In this document: piece after piece, positions 25,749 through 33,618 of the stretch
Numbering within the stretch: the first letter of the stretch is position 1
Layout: every line of letters begins with the position of its first letter
Source of the DNA: Bhargavaea sp. CC-171006
GTDB lineage: Bacteria > Bacillota > Bacilli > Bacillales_A > Planococcaceae
NCBI RefSeq assembly: GCF_009761675.1
Contig: NZ_QUZH01000012.1
Location: 62,001-126,000 of the forward strand
Reading direction: 5' to 3'
DNA: 64,000 bases
Notes under the pieces: model-generated
The model's input: only the letters and a program-made list of their open reading frames with translations
What the model was told of the DNA's origin: nothing
The model's database searches: none
Made by a program: the position numbers and the translations under genes

Positions 25749-26219
25749 ATGAAAAGAATCCGAAAAGAGACGTACCGCACCTTCAGCTGGTTCACCCTCT
25801 CGGCCGTCGCCTCTTTCGCCATCGACATCGGCCTGTTCTGGGTGTTCTCGAGGTGGCTCGAGGACGATTCACCGGTCATGTATATCACATTTGCAACCGT
25901 CATAGCCCGAACGATGTCCGCGGTGTTCAACTATACCGTCAACCGGCGTCTCGTCTTCAAATCCGGATCAAAAAATTCATTCCTGAAGTATGCGGCACTC
26001 GCCCTCTTCAACATGGCGGCATCCGCCGCGCTCGTCACCGCTATCCACTTCCTGTTCAGGTTCATGAATGAAACGATGCTGAAGGTCCTCGTCGATTTTG
26101 GCCTGTTCATTGCAGGTTTCCTCATCCAGCGGGCGTGGGTGTTCGCGGGCAAACAGAGTGATCGCAAGCATCAGCCAGCGCACCAGTACGCCATCAAAAA
26201 AATCCCTGCACGGAAATGA
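25749..26219 (+). CDS. GtrA-family membrane protein
   Basis: 156 residues with four predicted helices. FSWFTLSAVASFAIDIGLFWVF and ARTMSAVFNYTVNRRLVFKS (NYxxNRxxVF motif) are diagnostic of GtrA, a flippase-like family moving undecaprenyl-linked sugars for cell-envelope glycosylation. No glycosyltransferase is adjacent. Start after AAAAAGGAGGTG. A Lys/His-rich C-terminal tail (SDRKHQPAHQYAIKKIPARK) extends beyond the last helix. Confidence 0.88.
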   Translation: MKRIRKETYRTFSWFTLSAVASFAIDIGLFWVFSRWLEDDSPVMYITFATVIARTMSAVFNYTVNRRLVFKSGSKNSFLKYAALALFNMAASAALVTAIHFLFRFMNETMLKVLVDFGLFIAGFLIQRAWVFAGKQSDRKHQPAHQYAIKKIPARK

Positions 26220-26253
26220 TTCTTCCGGAGCAGGGGCGAATGAATGTCAGCAT

Positions 26254-26262
26254 GTTAAAATA
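26254..26262 (+). promoter_or_regulatory. Extended -10 promoter of the type I toxin gene
   Basis: TGTTAAAAT (TGn plus TAAAAT) at 26254-26262; the -35 region is poor. The predicted leader of about 60 bases contains CACTCCC (26301-26307), which can pair with GGGGGTG (26317-26323) and mask the ribosome site. Confidence 0.5.
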
Positions 26263-26329
26263 AACGAACAGCAGCACGGTTTGCGCAGGGTGGTCTGCCC
26301 CACTCCCCGACAGAGAGGGGGTGAGGCCT

Positions 26330-26413
26330 GTGTCCATATATGAAACGCTGATGTTCGCAGTGGCTTTTGCGGCTTTGGTTGTCGCCATTATGGAATCAAC
26401 ACACAAAAAATGA
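26330..26413 (+). CDS. Type I toxin peptide (putative holin-like toxin family)
   Basis: 27-residue peptide VSIYETLMFAVAFAALVVAI then MESTHKK: one hydrophobic helix and a short basic tail, as in the Hol_Tox peptides of Bacillus, which resemble TxpA/BsrG membrane toxins. The start is GTG at 26330, behind AGGGGGTGA, which is predicted to be sequestered in a leader hairpin. The stop codon lies inside a 13-bp hairpin. An antisense promoter downstream completes a toxin-antitoxin layout. Toxicity is inferred. Confidence 0.75.
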   Translation: MSIYETLMFAVAFAALVVAIMESTHKK

Positions 26414-26530
26414 CCCCCTGACCTGAGTTGACGGCTCGCTAAGGGGGTCATTTTCTGATTCGCTGACTGCGGGCAGCTTCTCTGAGCGCCGTGTTGCTGG
26501 GCCATCCGGTTGCCGCCGGATGGCTTTTCT
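26405..26530 (-). ncRNA. Predicted antisense antitoxin RNA
   Basis: A leftward extended -10 promoter (TGG plus TATACT, plus-strand 26537-26545, with TTTTAG at 26560-26565 seventeen bases upstream) would start an RNA near 26530. It could end at the two-way hairpin 26407-26454, which is followed leftward by six Ts. The resulting RNA of about 125 bases is complementary to the 3' part of the toxin transcript, as in bsrG/SR4-type systems. Confidence 0.5.
26407..26454. terminator. Two-way hairpin at the toxin stop codon
   Basis: AAAATGACCCCCT / AGGGGGTCATTTT, 13-bp stem. Leftward it is a good terminator for the antisense RNA; rightward it may also stop part of the toxin transcript. Confidence 0.8.
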
Positions 26531-26536
26531 GATTTT
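26501..26536 (+). terminator. Distal terminator of the toxin transcript
   Basis: GCCATCCGG / CCGGATGGC stem followed by TTTTCTGATTTT. Confidence 0.75.
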
Positions 26537-26637
26537 AGTATACCACGGTTCAGTTTATTCTAAAACCGCAGTAAAAGTTCCTGATGCGTCCGACACTCCG
26601 ATCAGATAAAATGGATAAAAAAGGAGGAAGTTGTTCT

Positions 26638-26931
26638 GTGATTTCCAACCGGCGCCTTTTCATGACATCCTTCCTGCTTCTTGTGGCAGGCATCAGCCTG
26701 AACATCATCCTCACACGTCTCGGCCATTTTGCAGGCTCGAACTCAAGCATGGTCAGCATCCCGCTTTCCTCTGAACAAGGGTATTTCGCCTCCGGTCTCG
26801 TTCTTCTTGCGATGACCGTCACCGGCCTTATCCTTCTCATTGTTTCACTAAAACAGAATCGGACTGTTGCTTTTGTCGTTTCAATAGCGGCTGTCATCCT
26901 GATACCGCCGCTGATCCAGAGCTTTCTCTGA
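26638..26931 (+). CDS. Small three-helix membrane protein, unknown
   Basis: 97 residues with three hydrophobic segments (about residues 8-25, 47-65, 73-92) and no recognised family. The start is GTG at 26638, ten bases after AAGGAGG; an upstream ATG lies before the ribosome site and is not used. Followed after 14 bases by another membrane microprotein whose ribosome site overlaps this gene's end, so the pair forms a small operon. Confidence 0.7.
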   Translation: MISNRRLFMTSFLLLVAGISLNIILTRLGHFAGSNSSMVSIPLSSEQGYFASGLVLLAMTVTGLILLIVSLKQNRTVAFVVSIAAVILIPPLIQSFL

Positions 26932-26945
26932 TAAGGAGGTACGTT

Positions 26946-27047
26946 ATGATCTCTAGTTTTAGCCCGATTGGCATCCTCATATCCCTTTTAATGCTAATGG
27001 CCTTCTTTACTTTGATCCGCTATATCATTCTGAAGTTCAGGGAATAA
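26946..27047 (+). CDS. 33-residue membrane microprotein
   Basis: Sequence MISSFSPIGILISLLMLMAF followed by FTLIRYIILKFRE: one hydrophobic helix and a basic end. AAGGAGGT directly after the previous stop codon gives a strong ribosome site. Followed by a shared terminator. Function unknown; perhaps a partner of the preceding membrane protein. Confidence 0.65.
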   Translation: MISSFSPIGILISLLMLMAFFTLIRYIILKFRE

Positions 27048-27051
27048 AACG

Positions 27052-27095
27052 AACCCGGATCCGCGCCTCCCAAAAGGCCTGATCCGGGTTTTATT
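27052..27095. terminator. Bidirectional terminator before floT
   Basis: AACCCGGATC / GATCCGGGTT 10-bp outer stem around an AGGCCT-type inner hairpin; TTATT on the right, CGTTTTATT leftward. Confidence 0.75.
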
Positions 27096-27102
27096 CATTT
27101 CA

Positions 27103-28677
27103 TCAAACTTCCACCTGCTCCACATCTTCCGTCGGGGATTCCTCATCCGCAGCTTCAGATACAGGCACTTCCTTCTTCTCCCTCTTCTCCTTCATCTCAA
27201 ACGCGATGTCATCAAGACTAGGGCGCAGGTTGTGCTTGCCGGAGTAGTTCTCTAGCATTTCCTTCACGTCGATGCCGGAGCTCGCCTTGAGCGATTCCTG
27301 CAGGCTCGTCATGAGGCCGGTGGCATAGCCCGCGACACGGTTGGCGCCGCCGCCTTCGCCGCTGCCCGTGTCGACGACCGTCAGCTTGTCGATGTTGCTG
27401 AGCGGAGTCGCCACGTTTTTCGCGTATTCCGGAAGCATCCGGACGATCATGTCGAGCACAGCGGCCTGGCCGTACTGCTCGAACGCTTCGGCAATCTTGC
27501 GTTTGGCTTCCGCCTCGGCAAGACCCTTCAGGCGGATAACGTCCGCTTCCGATTCACCCTGCGCGCGCTCTGATTCGGCTTTGGCAATCCCGTCGAGCCG
27601 GATCTTTTCGGCGTCGGCTTTCGCACGCGCTTCGATGCGGTATTTCTCGGCGTCCGCTTCCGCGAGCTGCTTCGCCTTGTCGGCTGCCGCGTTTTGCTCG
27701 ATGGCGTAGCGGTCGGCGTCGGCTTTCTTCTTCACTTCCGAGTCGTACTGTCTCTCACGACGGAGGATTTCCTTTTCCTCGAGCTCGATCTGCTTCTGGC
27801 GTTCGATGATGCGCACTTGCATCTCCTGCTCGGTGACCTCCTGCTTGGCGCGTGCGGATTCCAGTTCGTACGCCTGGTCGGCGCGCGCTTTGGCGACGTC
27901 CTGCTCTCGGCGGTATTCCGCGACTTTCAGCTGATTATCCTTCTCGGATTCGGCGATTTCAGTCGCGCGGAACAGTTCCGCCTGCTTGGCTTCCTTGTCG
28001 GCTTCGGCGCGCTTGATGCGTGTTTCCTTTTCCGCTTCAGCCGTCGCGATATCTGCATCGCGTTTGACCTGGGCGATCCGCGGCTTCCCGAGCGAGTCGA
28101 GGTAGCCGTTTTTATCGCGTACATCTTTAATAGTAAAGGAAACAATCACGAGGCCCATTTTCGCCAGATCGTGTGAAGCGACGCGCTGGACTTCCTGGGA
28201 GAACTTATCACGGTTCTTGTAGATTTCCTCGACGGTCATCGAACCGAGGATCGAGCGGAGGTGACCTTCCAGCACTTCCTTCGCTTCGTTTTCGCGGTCT
28301 TCCTTAGCTTTACCGAGGAATTGCTCGGCGGCCGTCGCGATCTCGGAGATCGAGCCGCCGATCTTGATGATCGCCGTGCCGTCTGCCATGACCGGCACGC
28401 CCTGCTCGGTGTAAACTTCCGGCGTCGTCACTTCGAGCTTGCTCGAGAGCAAACTGAGCGGCTCCGCCTGCTGGAACACCGGGAAGACGAACGTTCCGCC
28501 TCCGCGGATGATCTTGATCTTGTTGCCCGCTTCATCCGTGTGCACAGTTTTCGAACCGAGATAACTTCCCGTGACGATCAGCGCCTCGTCCGGCCCCGCG
28601 GTGCGGTAGCGCGTCACATAGACCCCGATGATGGCCAGAAGCACAAATGCTACAATCCCGACTGCAATCCAAACCAT
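27103..28677 (-). CDS. floT: Flotillin-like protein FloT
   Basis: Membrane scaffold of functional membrane microdomains; 524 residues. N-terminal membrane-inserting hydrophobic segment (residues 2-22), PHB/SPFH domain to about residue 190, then a long Ala/Glu-rich coiled coil (about 195-400), and a C-terminal tail ending in acidic residues. Start after AAAGGGGGC. Downstream of and co-directional with the NfeD-like gene, the standard nfeD-floT pairing, and presumably co-transcribed. Confidence 0.95.
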   Translation of the reverse strand: MVWIAVGIVAFVLLAIIGVYVTRYRTAGPDEALIVTGSYLGSKTVHTDEAGNKIKIIRGGGTFVFPVFQQAEPLSLLSSKLEVTTPEVYTEQGVPVMADGTAIIKIGGSISEIATAAEQFLGKAKEDRENEAKEVLEGHLRSILGSMTVEEIYKNRDKFSQEVQRVASHDLAKMGLVIVSFTIKDVRDKNGYLDSLGKPRIAQVKRDADIATAEAEKETRIKRAEADKEAKQAELFRATEIAESEKDNQLKVAEYRREQDVAKARADQAYELESARAKQEVTEQEMQVRIIERQKQIELEEKEILRRERQYDSEVKKKADADRYAIEQNAAADKAKQLAEADAEKYRIEARAKADAEKIRLDGIAKAESERAQGESEADVIRLKGLAEAEAKRKIAEAFEQYGQAAVLDMIVRMLPEYAKNVATPLSNIDKLTVVDTGSGEGGGANRVAGYATGLMTSLQESLKASSGIDVKEMLENYSGKHNLRPSLDDIAFEMKEKREKKEVPVSEAADEESPTEDVEQVEV

Positions 28678-28727
28678 TTTTGTTGCCCCCTTTTTTCAGA
28701 TATCAAGCAGAACAGCTGAGGAGATGT

Positions 28728-29270
28728 TCAAGACAATTCTTTGAAGCGGAACGGCTCGTACTCCTTCACGATGAGCGTGCCATCCCGGATCTCGATGATG
28801 AGCACTTCCCGGTCATAGCCGATTGCGGCATTTTCCAGACCCGCCGCCCGTTTGGAGATGAGGCCGTTCACCGTCTCGATGACGACTTCCCCGAAACCGT
28901 CTTCCGGGACCGGCGTGATCACGCGGCCGACCTGTCCGAGGAGCGACTCCTCGGTGTAGGCGGTTGACGCCTCGGCGGACCGGAGCGGCAGAAGAACAAA
29001 GAAATAAAGAAGAAACGACAGCACCGCTGAAATTCCGGCCGAAACCATCAGGATCGGCACACTGCCCATCCCCGTCACGTTCTCGAAGATGAACCCGGAA
29101 GCCGACATGAAGGTAACGAACGCAAGGATCACCGCCGGATTCAGGAAAGGCAGCGCCTCCCCGGCACCGTCCGCTACATCACCAAAAAACAGATAAAGAA
29201 CGGTTGCCAGACCGGCTACGACCAGGACGATCAGATACAGCTGCTCCACCGGCAGCCCGAACACATTCAT
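28728..29270 (-). CDS. NfeD-like membrane protein (YuaF type)
   Basis: 180 residues: about four N-terminal membrane helices and a C-terminal OB-fold (LLGQVGRVITPVPEDGFGEVVIE to the end). NfeD proteins partner flotillins and influence membrane fluidity and raft organisation. The ATG at 29270 follows GAGGGGGTGGGG; 13 codons upstream are open without a ribosome site. First gene of the nfeD-floT operon. Confidence 0.9.
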   Translation of the reverse strand: MNVFGLPVEQLYLIVLVVAGLATVLYLFFGDVADGAGEALPFLNPAVILAFVTFMSASGFIFENVTGMGSVPILMVSAGISAVLSFLLYFFVLLPLRSAEASTAYTEESLLGQVGRVITPVPEDGFGEVVIETVNGLISKRAAGLENAAIGYDREVLIIEIRDGTLIVKEYEPFRFKELS

Positions 29271-29352
29271 CCTCCCCACCCCCTCTGTTTGCTTACCTGT
29301 ACTACGCACAAGGATTGAAAAGGTTTCAAATTTTTCTCAAATATAGGCGATT

Positions 29353-29374
29353 AGAAGACAGAGGTCTGTCTTCT
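29353..29374. promoter_or_regulatory. Perfect 10-bp inverted repeat upstream of the cold-shock promoter
   Basis: AGAAGACAGA, GG, TCTGTCTTCT. It ends 20 bases before the csp -35 element and lies between divergent nfeD and csp promoters; possible operator or hairpin. Confidence 0.55.
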
Positions 29375-29394
29375 CGAACTCTTCGGCATTTCAC

Positions 29395-29423
29395 TTGCAA
29401 TGATCTGGATGGGCTGTTATGAT
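29395..29423 (+). promoter_or_regulatory. Sigma-A promoter of the cold-shock gene
   Basis: TTGCAA (29395-29400), 17-base spacer, TATGAT (29418-29423) preceded by TGT as an extended -10. Start near 29430 gives a leader of about 120 bases, typical of cold-shock mRNAs that control their own translation. Confidence 0.78.
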
Positions 29424-29549
29424 GTAGAAGAATTATTTTTGTTCGGCAATGACGTTCGGGTGGAATTCTCTTCATCCTGACACATCAAGACTTGAGCAAG
29501 GATAGTAACACACGTGTGCCGGACGATGGCACGCAAGGAGGAAACAAAC

Positions 29550-29750
29550 ATGGAACAAGGTAAAGTAAAATGGTTTAACGCAGAAAAGGGCTTCGGTTTC
29601 ATCGAGCGCGAAGATGGCGACGATGTATTCGTACACTTCTCCGCTATCCAGCAAGACGGGTTCAAGTCCCTTGATGAAGGTCAAGAAGTAGAATTCGAAA
29701 TCGAAGAAGGCCCACGCGGTCTTCAAGCTGCGAACGTCGTAAAAATGTAA
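29550..29750 (+). CDS. Cold-shock protein (CspA/CspB family)
   Basis: 66-residue single OB-fold binding single-stranded nucleic acid, an RNA chaperone. RNP1 KGFGFIE and RNP2 VFVHFS are intact. ATG at 29550 follows CAAGGAGGAAAC; twelve in-frame codons upstream belong to the leader. Its codon use is biased as in highly expressed genes. Followed by a strong terminator. Confidence 0.96.
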   Translation: MEQGKVKWFNAEKGFGFIEREDGDDVFVHFSAIQQDGFKSLDEGQEVEFEIEEGPRGLQAANVVKM

Positions 29751-29767
29751 TCCATTTAACGACTGCT

Positions 29768-29803
29768 AAAAACGCCGTCTCCTCCGGGAGACGGCGTTTT
29801 TTT
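29768..29803 (+). terminator. Terminator of the cold-shock gene
   Basis: AACGCCGTCTCC / GGGAGACGGCGTT stem with A-run before and seven Ts after; may serve the convergent gene too. Confidence 0.9.
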
Positions 29804-29806
29804 GTG

Positions 29807-30028
29807 TTACCGGGGATTGGCCAGCAAGAAGCCCATCAGAAGCAGCGCCACAATCAGCAGGTTCCATCCCCGCTTCTCCCCTTCTTTCGGCCGGATCACC
29901 CGGTAGACAAAGGCAAGTGCGAATGCGAGAAACATGAAGCGGAACAAGTCGCGATCAAATATGGAAGCCACCAGGATCACCAGAGCAATCCCGAAAAGAA
30001 CCTTCTCGGCCGTTGACAGATTCCTCAA
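29807..30028 (-). CDS. Small membrane protein, unknown
   Basis: 73 residues, two to three helices (ALVILVASIF, FMFLAFALAFVYRVI, LLIVALLLMGFLLAN) separated by a charged loop with RPKEGEKRG. The start is TTG at 30028, seven bases after AGGAGGG. No family recognised. It lies 34 bases downstream of the MarR gene on the same strand, so may share its transcript. Confidence 0.65.
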   Translation of the reverse strand: MRNLSTAEKVLFGIALVILVASIFDRDLFRFMFLAFALAFVYRVIRPKEGEKRGWNLLIVALLLMGFLLANPR

Positions 30029-30062
30029 TCGGATTCCCTCCTGCCATCTTTGATTCTCTTCC

Positions 30063-30503
30063 TTACAATTCCCTGTTTCCCAGCTCCCAATCCATTGAAA
30101 GGATCTCCTTCAGCGCCGCCACCTTGTCAGATCCGATGGCTTCGGCTATCCGTGCCTCCAGTTCCGCTTTCAGGTTTTCATTATGTTGATAGCACTCATG
30201 CCCAAACTTCGTCAGGCGCACGCGCTTCACTTTTTTGTTCCGATCATCGTCGGACACTTCCACGAGCCCCTTGTCCGACATTTTGCGGATCAGCTTGTGA
30301 GTCGCCTGGCGAGTGATATCCACCTGCCGGCCTACCTCTGCGATGGTCGGCCCGCCAGTTCCGATCCTCGCCATGAGGAACCATTCAGAGTTTGAAATTG
30401 CCATGTCTCCACGCTCATTCCATAGTTCCTCCGCGAGCCGCCGAAGGCCGAAATGCCGCTCTCCAAGCAGATCAATCAAGTCCAGTCCGCTCAATTCAGG
30501 CAT
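30063..30503 (-). CDS. MarR-family transcriptional regulator
   Basis: 146-residue winged-helix dimeric repressor. HTH TIAEVGRQVDITRQATHKLIRKM and wing GLVEVSDDDRNKKVKRVRLTKFG are clear. Divergent from a CarD-like gene; the gap contains TTGTCAA/TTGACAA palindromes over back-to-back promoters, so it probably represses both genes. No cysteine is placed like that of OhrR, so a ligand rather than peroxide may be sensed. Confidence 0.9.
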   Translation of the reverse strand: MPELSGLDLIDLLGERHFGLRRLAEELWNERGDMAISNSEWFLMARIGTGGPTIAEVGRQVDITRQATHKLIRKMSDKGLVEVSDDDRNKKVKRVRLTKFGHECYQHNENLKAELEARIAEAIGSDKVAALKEILSMDWELGNREL

Positions 30504-30560
30504 CCTGACCCTTCCTTTCCATATCCGGTTTCATAACGGGATTATCATGACAAGCCGCAG

Positions 30561-30632
30561 GCATATTGTCAACTGACTTGACAAAATGCGCAATCAGCGT
30601 TACAATGAATGTAAACTTAGTTGACAATATGC
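30561..30632. promoter_or_regulatory. Divergent promoter/operator between the MarR and CarD genes
   Basis: A 13-bp inverted repeat GCATATTGTCAAC (30561-30573) / GTTGACAATATGC (30620-30632) flanks the core. TTGTCAA and TTGACAA also face each other at 30566-30584. The rightward promoter is TTGACA (30578-30583), 17 bases, TACAAT (30601-30606); a leftward TTGACA, 17 bases, CATGAT overlaps the other half-site. Confidence 0.75.
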
Positions 30633-30650
30633 CATGAGGAGGCCATGCGG

Positions 30651-31148
30651 ATGTTTGAGATCGGTGACGTCGTCATCTATTCCGAGCACGGACTGTGCAA
30701 AATCGATGACATTTGCAAGAAGGATCTGTTTGGCGAAACCCGGCTTTATTATGTACTCCACCCGCTTGGAGAACAGACGCTGAAAATCAGCACGCCGGTG
30801 GACGGCAAGAAAAAGCGGATCATGAGGACGTTGAACCGGGAAGAAGCCCTGGAACTGATGGACGTATTCGGAAAACCCGGCATTGATTGGGTCGATGATC
30901 CGAAACACCGGGCACGCGCCTACCAGGCCCTTGTCCAGTCAGGCGACCGGCAGAAGATCGCTGAAGTGGCCGGCGCACTCATGGACAAGAAACTCAACAC
31001 CGACCAGAAGATTTATGATCAGGACCGCAGAATCCTGACTCATGTCCAATCGATTTTGTTCAGGGAACTCTCGATGGCCCTCGGCATCTCGATCGAAGAA
31101 GTGGCAGACCAGGTGGAAGAACGCATCCTGGCCGTCACCCCGCAATAA
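30651..31148 (+). CDS. CarD/CdnL-family transcriptional regulator
   Basis: 165 residues. The N-terminal CarD_TRCF RNA-polymerase-interacting domain (FEIGDVVIYSEHGLCKIDDI...YYVLHPL, about residues 1-60) is followed by a helical DNA-binding domain. Such proteins contact the polymerase beta subunit and stabilise open complexes. The ATG at 30651 is chosen because it stands eight bases after GAGGAGG; the ATG at 30645 is only two bases away from it. Similar to B. subtilis YdeB. Confidence 0.88.
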   Translation: MFEIGDVVIYSEHGLCKIDDICKKDLFGETRLYYVLHPLGEQTLKISTPVDGKKKRIMRTLNREEALELMDVFGKPGIDWVDDPKHRARAYQALVQSGDRQKIAEVAGALMDKKLNTDQKIYDQDRRILTHVQSILFRELSMALGISIEEVADQVEERILAVTPQ

Positions 31149-31157
31149 ATTCACTTG

Positions 31158-31189
31158 AACGCATCCCGCAAACGGGGTGCGTTTTTTTG
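31158..31189 (+). terminator. Terminator of the CarD-like gene
   Basis: AACGCATCCCG / CGGGGTGCGTT stem then TTTTTT. Confidence 0.88.
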
Positions 31190-31325
31190 TATACGACCCG
31201 AAATGATCCGGATTGTACTCTTATCTCATTTCGCAAAACGAGCCGGCCGATAACCGTCTCTTTACCGCCCTTCCCACACGACAAATCCTCTTCCTCTCAT
31301 GTAAACTATTGGAGAAAAACAATCT

Positions 31326-33476
31326 ATGATTGACCTGAAAGGAAGAAGCCTTTTGCGCACGCTAGCAAATCTCGTCATCCGGTTCCCGAAGTGGATCATC
31401 GCGCTCTGGATCGTCATTGCCGCTTTCATGGCGTTCCAGGCCATCAAGCTTCCGGGCGTCCTCGAAGGAGACGGTTTCCGGATGGATGGCGAATATGAAC
31501 AAGTGGCCGACAGCCTGACGGACAAGTTCGGCCTGCCGGCGGAAACGATGTTCCTCGTCTTCGAAAACATGACCGATGAGGAAATCGGGACTGCTGTCTC
31601 GGATGTGGAGAATCTGGGGCTCGCAGAAGAAATTGTATCTCCATTGGACGACGACTCCCTCTACACCGAGAACCTCTCCTATGCCCTCCTTCACTTTGAA
31701 GAAGACACGGACATGAGCGCAGCGGTGTCGGCCATCCAGGAAACGGCCGATCATGACGGTGCCGTCCTGACCGGCGGCACCGCAATCAGCGAAGACATCA
31801 ATAAGGCAAGCCAGCGCGACCTGGTCAAAGCGGAAACGATCGGGCTGCCGATTGCCTTGATTGTTCTGCTGCTCGCATTCGGCTCGGTCGTCGCAGCACT
31901 CGTGCCGTTCTTTGTCGGGGTCGCCACGATCATCACGACATTCGGCACAATGACACTGATCGGCCAGTGGATGGACCTGTCCATCTTCATGCTGAACATC
32001 GTGCCGATGCTGGGTCTTGCCCTCAGCATCGACTTCTCGCTCCTGTTCATCAACCGTTACCGCGAGGAGCGGAAAAAGCAGTCCGTCGAGGATGCGGTGC
32101 GGACGACGATCCTTACCGCGGGGCGCTCCGTCCTGTTTTCGGCGTTCTGCGTGTTCATCGGGCTTGGTGCCCTGTTCATCATACAGATCGATCTGTTCAA
32201 AAATATCGGTGTAGGAGGCATGGCGGTTGTGTCGCTTGCCGTCCTGTCATCACTTACGCTCCTGCCGTCTGTTTTGCTCGTCCTCGGCGATCGTCTGAAC
32301 AAATGGACCATCCTCAAAGTGAAGGAGGAAGGCGCGAGCGGCTGGCGCAAGTTTGCGGAACGTGTCATTAAGCGTCCCGTTCTTGTCACAATCGGCGCCC
32401 TCCTCATCCTCGGGATTTTTATGATCCCGGTGAAGGACATGGAACTGACCATTCCGGAAATGGACTCTCTCCCGGCTTCCAATGACACCCGCCAGGCGTT
32501 CGAGAAGATCGAAGATGAATTCGGCCTGTCGAACTCCACGGCCTACCTCATTGCCGAGCGCGAGGGCGGTTGGGAAGATGAAGACGGCATCCGCGAAATC
32601 GAGAAACTGCAGGACGCCCTGCTTGATGACAGCCGCACCGCTGAAGTCTCCACCATCTTCACCGAAGGCGAAATCGAAGATGCCGACACGTGGCTGCAGG
32701 CCACCCGGATGCCGGAAACAGCCGCAGCCGTCGAGCCTCTTCTGGATTCCTTCATTGAAGGCGACTCTCTTCTCGTGCCGGTTACGCTGAAGCCGGAAGG
32801 CGCATCGGCAGAAGCGCAGGAATGGGCACGCGACTGGGCTGAGAAAGACACCGAATGGAACCTGTCGGTCGGTGGCTATCCGAAGTTCAACCAGGAAATC
32901 TTTGATGAGATCTGGGACAAGATCGGCTATGTGCTCGCGATCATCATCGTCTCGACGTACATCATCCTGATGATTGCATTCCGCTCCGTCCTGATTCCGC
33001 TGAAGGCGATCCTTATGAACATCATCGGCCTGTCCGCGGCGTTCGGCGCGCTCGTCTACATCTTCCAGTATGGCCACTTCGGCCTGGAAGCCGGCACGAT
33101 CGCGCTGATCATCCCGGTGCTTGTCTTCAGCCTCGTCTTCGGACTCAGCATGGACTACGAAGTGTTTCTCATCTCCCGCATCCAGGAAGAATACACGAAG
33201 GACTACGACAATGACCGCGCAACCGTCGAAGGCCTTGCCGCAACGAGCAAGATCATCACGTCCGCGGCACTGATCATGATCGTCCTCACCGGCGCGTTTG
33301 CGTTCACCGAAGTCATGCCGGTCAAGCAGATCGGCGTCGGCATCGCGATCGCCGTCGCCATTGACGCTACGATCATCCGCCTCCTCCTCGTCCCGAGCCT
33401 CATGAAACTGTTCGGCAAATGGAACTGGTGGATGCCGTTCCGGAAAGGACCTTATAAGGCCGGGAACTGGCATTAA
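31326..33476 (+). CDS. MMPL-family exporter (YdfJ-like)
   Basis: RND-superfamily membrane exporter, 716 residues in two similar halves: helix 1, an extracytoplasmic domain, then five to six helices, repeated. GLALSIDFSLLFINRYREER in the first half and GLSMDYEVFLISRIQEEY in the second carry the proton-relay Asp-Tyr/Asp-Phe motif of MMPL proteins. Substrate likely lipid or hydrophobic compound; unknown. Weak ribosome site (GGAG 11 bases before the ATG). Single gene. Confidence 0.92.
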   Translation: MIDLKGRSLLRTLANLVIRFPKWIIALWIVIAAFMAFQAIKLPGVLEGDGFRMDGEYEQVADSLTDKFGLPAETMFLVFENMTDEEIGTAVSDVENLGLAEEIVSPLDDDSLYTENLSYALLHFEEDTDMSAAVSAIQETADHDGAVLTGGTAISEDINKASQRDLVKAETIGLPIALIVLLLAFGSVVAALVPFFVGVATIITTFGTMTLIGQWMDLSIFMLNIVPMLGLALSIDFSLLFINRYREERKKQSVEDAVRTTILTAGRSVLFSAFCVFIGLGALFIIQIDLFKNIGVGGMAVVSLAVLSSLTLLPSVLLVLGDRLNKWTILKVKEEGASGWRKFAERVIKRPVLVTIGALLILGIFMIPVKDMELTIPEMDSLPASNDTRQAFEKIEDEFGLSNSTAYLIAEREGGWEDEDGIREIEKLQDALLDDSRTAEVSTIFTEGEIEDADTWLQATRMPETAAAVEPLLDSFIEGDSLLVPVTLKPEGASAEAQEWARDWAEKDTEWNLSVGGYPKFNQEIFDEIWDKIGYVLAIIIVSTYIILMIAFRSVLIPLKAILMNIIGLSAAFGALVYIFQYGHFGLEAGTIALIIPVLVFSLVFGLSMDYEVFLISRIQEEYTKDYDNDRATVEGLAATSKIITSAALIMIVLTGAFAFTEVMPVKQIGVGIAIAVAIDATIIRLLLVPSLMKLFGKWNWWMPFRKGPYKAGNWH

Positions 33477-33493
33477 GTGATATCTAACATGAC

Positions 33494-33536
33494 AAAAGCG
33501 GCTTGCCCGATTACGGAGCAGCCGCTTTTATTTTAT
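33494..33536 (+). terminator. Terminator of the MMPL gene
   Basis: AAAAGCGGCT / AGCCGCTTTT stem with a 16-base loop and T-rich tail. Confidence 0.8.
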
Positions 33537-33573
33537 ATCGCCAATTTATAGATAATTATAAATATACTTGTAG

Positions 33574-33579
33574 TATAAT
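33574..33579 (+). promoter_or_regulatory. -10 element before the orphan permease pair
   Basis: Perfect TATAAT in an AT-rich stretch, 40 bases before the start codon; no good -35 seventeen bases upstream. Confidence 0.4.
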
Positions 33580-33618
33580 TAATGAAATAGTTCCTTTTAC
33601 ATACAGGGGTGTTTCTTT

